NCBI GenBank assembly: GCA_030626365.1
Contig: DAOUPC010000111.1
Span: forward strand, 1-8,392
Source: Paracoccaceae bacterium
GTDB taxonomy: Bacteria > Pseudomonadota > Alphaproteobacteria > Rhodobacterales > Rhodobacteraceae
Direction of reading: 5' to 3'
Length of the DNA: 8,392 bases
How positions within the stretch are numbered: the stretch's first letter is position 1; each line of letters starts with the position of its first letter. The notes under the pieces are model-generated. The model made no database searches. It was not told the origin of the DNA and worked only from the letters and a program-made list of their open reading frames with translations. Of the stretch, positions 5,771-8,392 are shown in pieces. The translations under genes were made by a program, and so were the position numbers.

Positions 5771-7024
5771 CTAGCGCAATCGCTGCAAAAGCGCGGGGGA
5801 CGGTGTGCCGGTGGCTGGCAATCCGATGCTGCGCTGATAGGCGCTGATGGCGGTTTTGGTGTTCGGCCCGATCACCCCGTCGGTTCCGTCGGTGTCAAAA
5901 CCCGCCTGTGTCAGGCGTTGTTGCAATTCGCGCCGGTCATCGATGGTCATGCCCTGCGCATCGGGCGGAAATGCGCCTTTGATGGGCGAGCCGCCCACCA
6001 ACCTGTCCGACAGGTGGCCGATGCCAATCACATAAAGCACGGAATTGTTGTAACGGCTGATCACCGTAAAGTTTTTAAACACCATAAAGGCCGGGCCAGC
6101 CGCGCCTGATGGGATCAGGATAGAGGCCGCGCCGTGGTTTGGCACAGTGCGCGCGTTCATGTCCCGCACACCCTGCGCGGCCCAGTCGGATGGGTTGCGT
6201 TTGGTGCCCCGTCCGGTCTGTTTGGTGTTGAACCCTTTTGGCAGGCGGACCTCGACCCCCCATGGCTGCCCTTTTTTCCAGCCGGATCGTTTGAGATAGG
6301 CCGCCGTGCTGGCCAGCGCATCGGTGGGGTCATCCGACCAGATGTCTCGCCGTCCGTCGCCGCGAAAATCCACCGCATAGGCCTGATAAGAGGTAGGGAT
6401 GAACTGGGTATGGCCCATCGCGCCGGCCCAGCTTCCGGTCATGTTGGCGGTACTTACGTCGCCGTTTTGCAGGATCTTCAGCGCCGCCATCAGCTGACTT
6501 TCAAAGAACGCCCCGCGCCGGCCATCATAGGCCAGCGTCGACAGCGCCGAGATGACCGGCACATTGCCGCGCCGCGCGCCATAGCGGCTTTCCAATCCCC
6601 AGATCGCCGTGACCACGTTGGCCTCGACGCCGTATTTGCCCTCGATTGCCGACAGGACAGAGCCATGTTTGCGCAGCATCGTCTTGCCGGTGGATATCCG
6701 GTCATCCGAGGCGGCGATGGCCAGATAATCCTCAAGCGTGCGGGTGAATTCGGTCTGATGTCTGTCCCGTTCGATCACGCCGGGCAGGTATCCGGCAGTG
6801 CGAAAGGCGCTGGAAATGGTTGACTGGTCAATCCCGGCTGCGGCGGCACGACCCCGAAACCCGGCAACCCATGTGTCATAGCCCGCATTGGCCACCGCGC
6901 GCATCTGCGTTTCGGCCTTTTGCGGGGCAGGGCCACCGCCACCGCCATTTGTGCAGGCCGTCAAACCTGCCGCTGCAATTCCTGCGCCGATGCCAAAAGT
7001 GACGTTTCGTCTTGTCAGTATCAT
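5771..7024 (-). CDS. Lytic murein transglycosylase, MltB type, with peptidoglycan-binding domain
   Basis: A 417-residue enzyme expected to cleave the MurNAc-GlcNAc bond of peptidoglycan, leaving 1,6-anhydromuropeptides. The N-terminus MILTRRNVTFGIG...GLTAC is a lipoprotein signal with lipobox LTAC (Cys24), and its TRRNVTF resembles a twin-arginine motif. A glycine-rich linker follows. The MltB-type catalytic domain (SLT_2) covers about 45-350. Catalytic Glu145 lies in WGLESRYG, and SWAGAMGHTQFIPTSY (198-213) is the other conserved block. Residues about 360-417 form a PG_binding_1 domain (LQQRLTQAGF, DGVIGPNTKTAISAYQ). The ATG at 7024 was chosen because it starts the signal peptide; a TTG at 7078 would add 18 unrelated residues. 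No strong ribosome site is seen. It lies 54 bp after the dehydrogenase gene, so cotranscription is likely. MltB identity is firm; which paralogue is not. Confidence 0.93.
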   Translation of the reverse strand: MILTRRNVTFGIGAGIAAAGLTACTNGGGGGPAPQKAETQMRAVANAGYDTWVAGFRGRAAAAGIDQSTISSAFRTAGYLPGVIERDRHQTEFTRTLEDYLAIAASDDRISTGKTMLRKHGSVLSAIEGKYGVEANVVTAIWGLESRYGARRGNVPVISALSTLAYDGRRGAFFESQLMAALKILQNGDVSTANMTGSWAGAMGHTQFIPTSYQAYAVDFRGDGRRDIWSDDPTDALASTAAYLKRSGWKKGQPWGVEVRLPKGFNTKQTGRGTKRNPSDWAAQGVRDMNARTVPNHGAASILIPSGAAGPAFMVFKNFTVISRYNNSVLYVIGIGHLSDRLVGGSPIKGAFPPDAQGMTIDDRRELQQRLTQAGFDTDGTDGVIGPNTKTAISAYQRSIGLPATGTPSPALLQRLR

Positions 7025-7078
7025 GCCGTTTGCCCCGTGAACCGTTTTTTCACAGAATGCAGGGATGGCACCGGGCAA

Positions 7079-8392
7079 TCAACCCGATTGCGCGGCTGCC
7101 CTTAGGGCGGTGACAATCCGCTCAGGGGTGATCGGCATTTCGAACACCCGCACGCCGATGGCGTCGGCAATCGCATTGGCAATCGCCGGGGCGACCGGGG
7201 TGATGGCGGGTTCGCCGATGCCTTTTGCCCCGTACGGGCCAATGCCGCTGCGTGATTCCAGCAGGGTGATCTCGACCCGTGGCATGTCCATTGCGGTGGG
7301 CATCAGATATTCGCTGAAGGAGGGCGTGATCAGGCGGCCTTGGTCATACAACATCTCTTCGCTCAGCGCGTAGCCCTGACCGTTCTGGGTGCCGCCCTCG
7401 ATCTGGCCTTCAACGGCGGCGCGGTTGATGCACTGGCCGATATCATGCACCGCGACTGAGCGCAGAACCCGCACTTCGCCGGTTTCGATGTCCACTGAAA
7501 CCTCAATCGCGTGGGCCCCGTAAACATAATCGGGGTGGGCCTGTCCCTGTCCGGTGTCCGGGTCCAGATGGTCACTGAAGGGTGCGCAGAAATTCACCAG
7601 TTCTGACCGGTGTATGCCTTCGGCGGCACATAGTTTCACCAGATCGACAAAGGCCAGGTTGTTGTCCGGGTTGGCAACCTCAAACGCTTTGCTATCGCCC
7701 AGATCAATCGCATCCGGGGCAACGCCCAGTGCCTTGGCCGCCCGGTCGACCAGCCGCACGCGCAGACCCTCGGCGGCCATCTTGGTGGCATTGCCGGTCA
7801 TATAAAGCGCACGGGTGGCGGTGGTGGTGCCGGCCAGCGGTGTGACCGCGCTGTCGCTGTTATAGATCACCACATCGTCCAGCGTGACGCCCAGAACCTC
7901 GACCGCGATCTGACCCAGCGCCGAAACCTGCCCCGCGCCAATATCTGTCACGCCCGAGCGCACGATCACCGTGCCGTCCACTTCGACCCCGACCCAGGCC
8001 TCGGATGTGTCATGCAGGAACGTCAGGCGGCCATAGCTTTGCTGATAGGCGGCAACCCCGCGCCCGATCTTGATTGGCCCTTTGTTGTCGCCGCCACCGG
8101 GGGTGGTTTCGCCGCCAAGGGTGGCCCAGGCGTGATCGACGCATTTTTCGGTCCAGATGGCGCTGGGCGGGACAAATCCGGTGGACATGCCTTCGCCGGT
8201 CTTAAGGTAATTCAGGCGTCGGAATTCAACCCGGTCCATCCCCAGGGCCTGCGCGCATTCATCCATCTGCTGTTCATAGGCGGCGCAGGACTGCATCCCG
8301 CCAAAGCCCCGGAATGCGGATGTGAACATGTTGTTGGTGGCCACCGCGCGGGCGTGAACATTCAGGTTGTCGACCCGGTAAGGGCCGGGGGC
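7079..8392 (-). CDS. Xanthine dehydrogenase family molybdopterin-binding subunit (C-terminal part)
   Basis: The frame is open to the window edge, giving 437 residues; the GTG at 8344 is internal codon 17, not a start. The protein is the molybdenum-cofactor subunit of a molybdenum hydroxylase, which inserts water-derived oxygen into a heterocycle or aldehyde. The visible part begins GPYRVDNLNVHARAVATNN, followed by SAFRGFGGMQ (fragment 25-34), the family motif holding the substrate-stacking Phe. Cofactor-contact segments follow: DIGAGQVSALGQ (150-161) and TTTATRALYMTGNA (189-202). VHDIGQCINRAAVEGQIEGG (315-334) is typical, and catalytic Glu394 sits in GAKGIGEPA. The electron-transfer (2Fe-2S) and FAD subunits are not in the window. 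The canonical GQG reads GAGQ here, so a subfamily distinct from purine XDH is likely; substrate not assignable. Confidence 0.92.
   Translation of the reverse strand, partial: APGPYRVDNLNVHARAVATNNMFTSAFRGFGGMQSCAAYEQQMDECAQALGMDRVEFRRLNYLKTGEGMSTGFVPPSAIWTEKCVDHAWATLGGETTPGGGDNKGPIKIGRGVAAYQQSYGRLTFLHDTSEAWVGVEVDGTVIVRSGVTDIGAGQVSALGQIAVEVLGVTLDDVVIYNSDSAVTPLAGTTTATRALYMTGNATKMAAEGLRVRLVDRAAKALGVAPDAIDLGDSKAFEVANPDNNLAFVDLVKLCAAEGIHRSELVNFCAPFSDHLDPDTGQGQAHPDYVYGAHAIEVSVDIETGEVRVLRSVAVHDIGQCINRAAVEGQIEGGTQNGQGYALSEEMLYDQGRLITPSFSEYLMPTAMDMPRVEITLLESRSGIGPYGAKGIGEPAITPVAPAIANAIADAIGVRVFEMPITPERIVTALRAAAQSG

Noticed and set aside
5767..5778. 12-bp palindrome TGCGCTAGCGCA over the transglycosylase stop codon
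   Set aside because: As RNA it makes only a 4-bp stem and has no U-tail. Part of it is coding, so it is probably chance.
6134..6823. Plus-strand open frame of 229 codons
   Set aside because: It is antisense to the transglycosylase catalytic domain, has no family resemblance, and has the skewed composition typical of an antisense shadow.
8342..8344. GTG at 8344 as the start of the dehydrogenase gene
   Set aside because: The frame continues upstream to the window edge with family-typical sequence (GPYRVDNLNVHARA), so the codon is an internal valine.

Overview
The window looks like chromosomal DNA of an alphaproteobacterium, probably of the Rhodobacterales/Roseobacter type. This is inferred from the GC-rich coding sequence, the style of the proteins and the tight ATGA gene overlaps; no marker gene is present to prove it. 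Every supported gene is on the minus strand, so transcription runs from high to low coordinates. No RNA gene, insertion sequence, CRISPR array or phage gene was found.

In transcription order, positions 8392-7079 hold the C-terminal part of a molybdopterin-binding large subunit of the xanthine dehydrogenase family; its 5' end lies outside the window. After a 54-bp gap comes a MltB-type lytic murein transglycosylase with a C-terminal peptidoglycan-binding domain and a lipoprotein signal that also resembles a Tat signal (7024-5771). A 430-bp non-coding stretch (5770-5341) follows. It carries several inverted and direct repeats and must hold the control region of the next operon.

The rest is a peptide/oligosaccharide-type (Opp/Dpp class) ABC importer operon: a 679-residue periplasmic substrate-binding protein (5340-3301), an OppB-like permease (3188-2184), an OppC-like permease with a large inserted region (2178-1036), an OppD/DppD-like ATPase (1039-32), and the first 11 codons of a further gene (35-1), expected to be the OppF/DppF-like ATPase. 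The permease C/ATPase D and ATPase D/next gene junctions are 4-bp ATGA overlaps, and permease B to C is 5 bp apart, so these genes are probably translationally coupled. The only wide gap inside the operon, 112 bp after the binding protein, contains an 11-bp perfect hairpin. Such a hairpin would suit the usual need for more binding protein than membrane components.

The substrate of the importer cannot be read from the sequence. The long binding protein with its N-terminal extension and the enlarged OppC-type permease point to a subfamily that handles larger oligopeptides or oligosaccharides. A cell-wall enzyme lies directly upstream, which allows a muropeptide-uptake hypothesis, but the long intergenic region shows that the two are separately controlled. 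No clearly new multi-gene system is visible; the points worth following are the substrate question, the structured intergenic regions and a few protein details.
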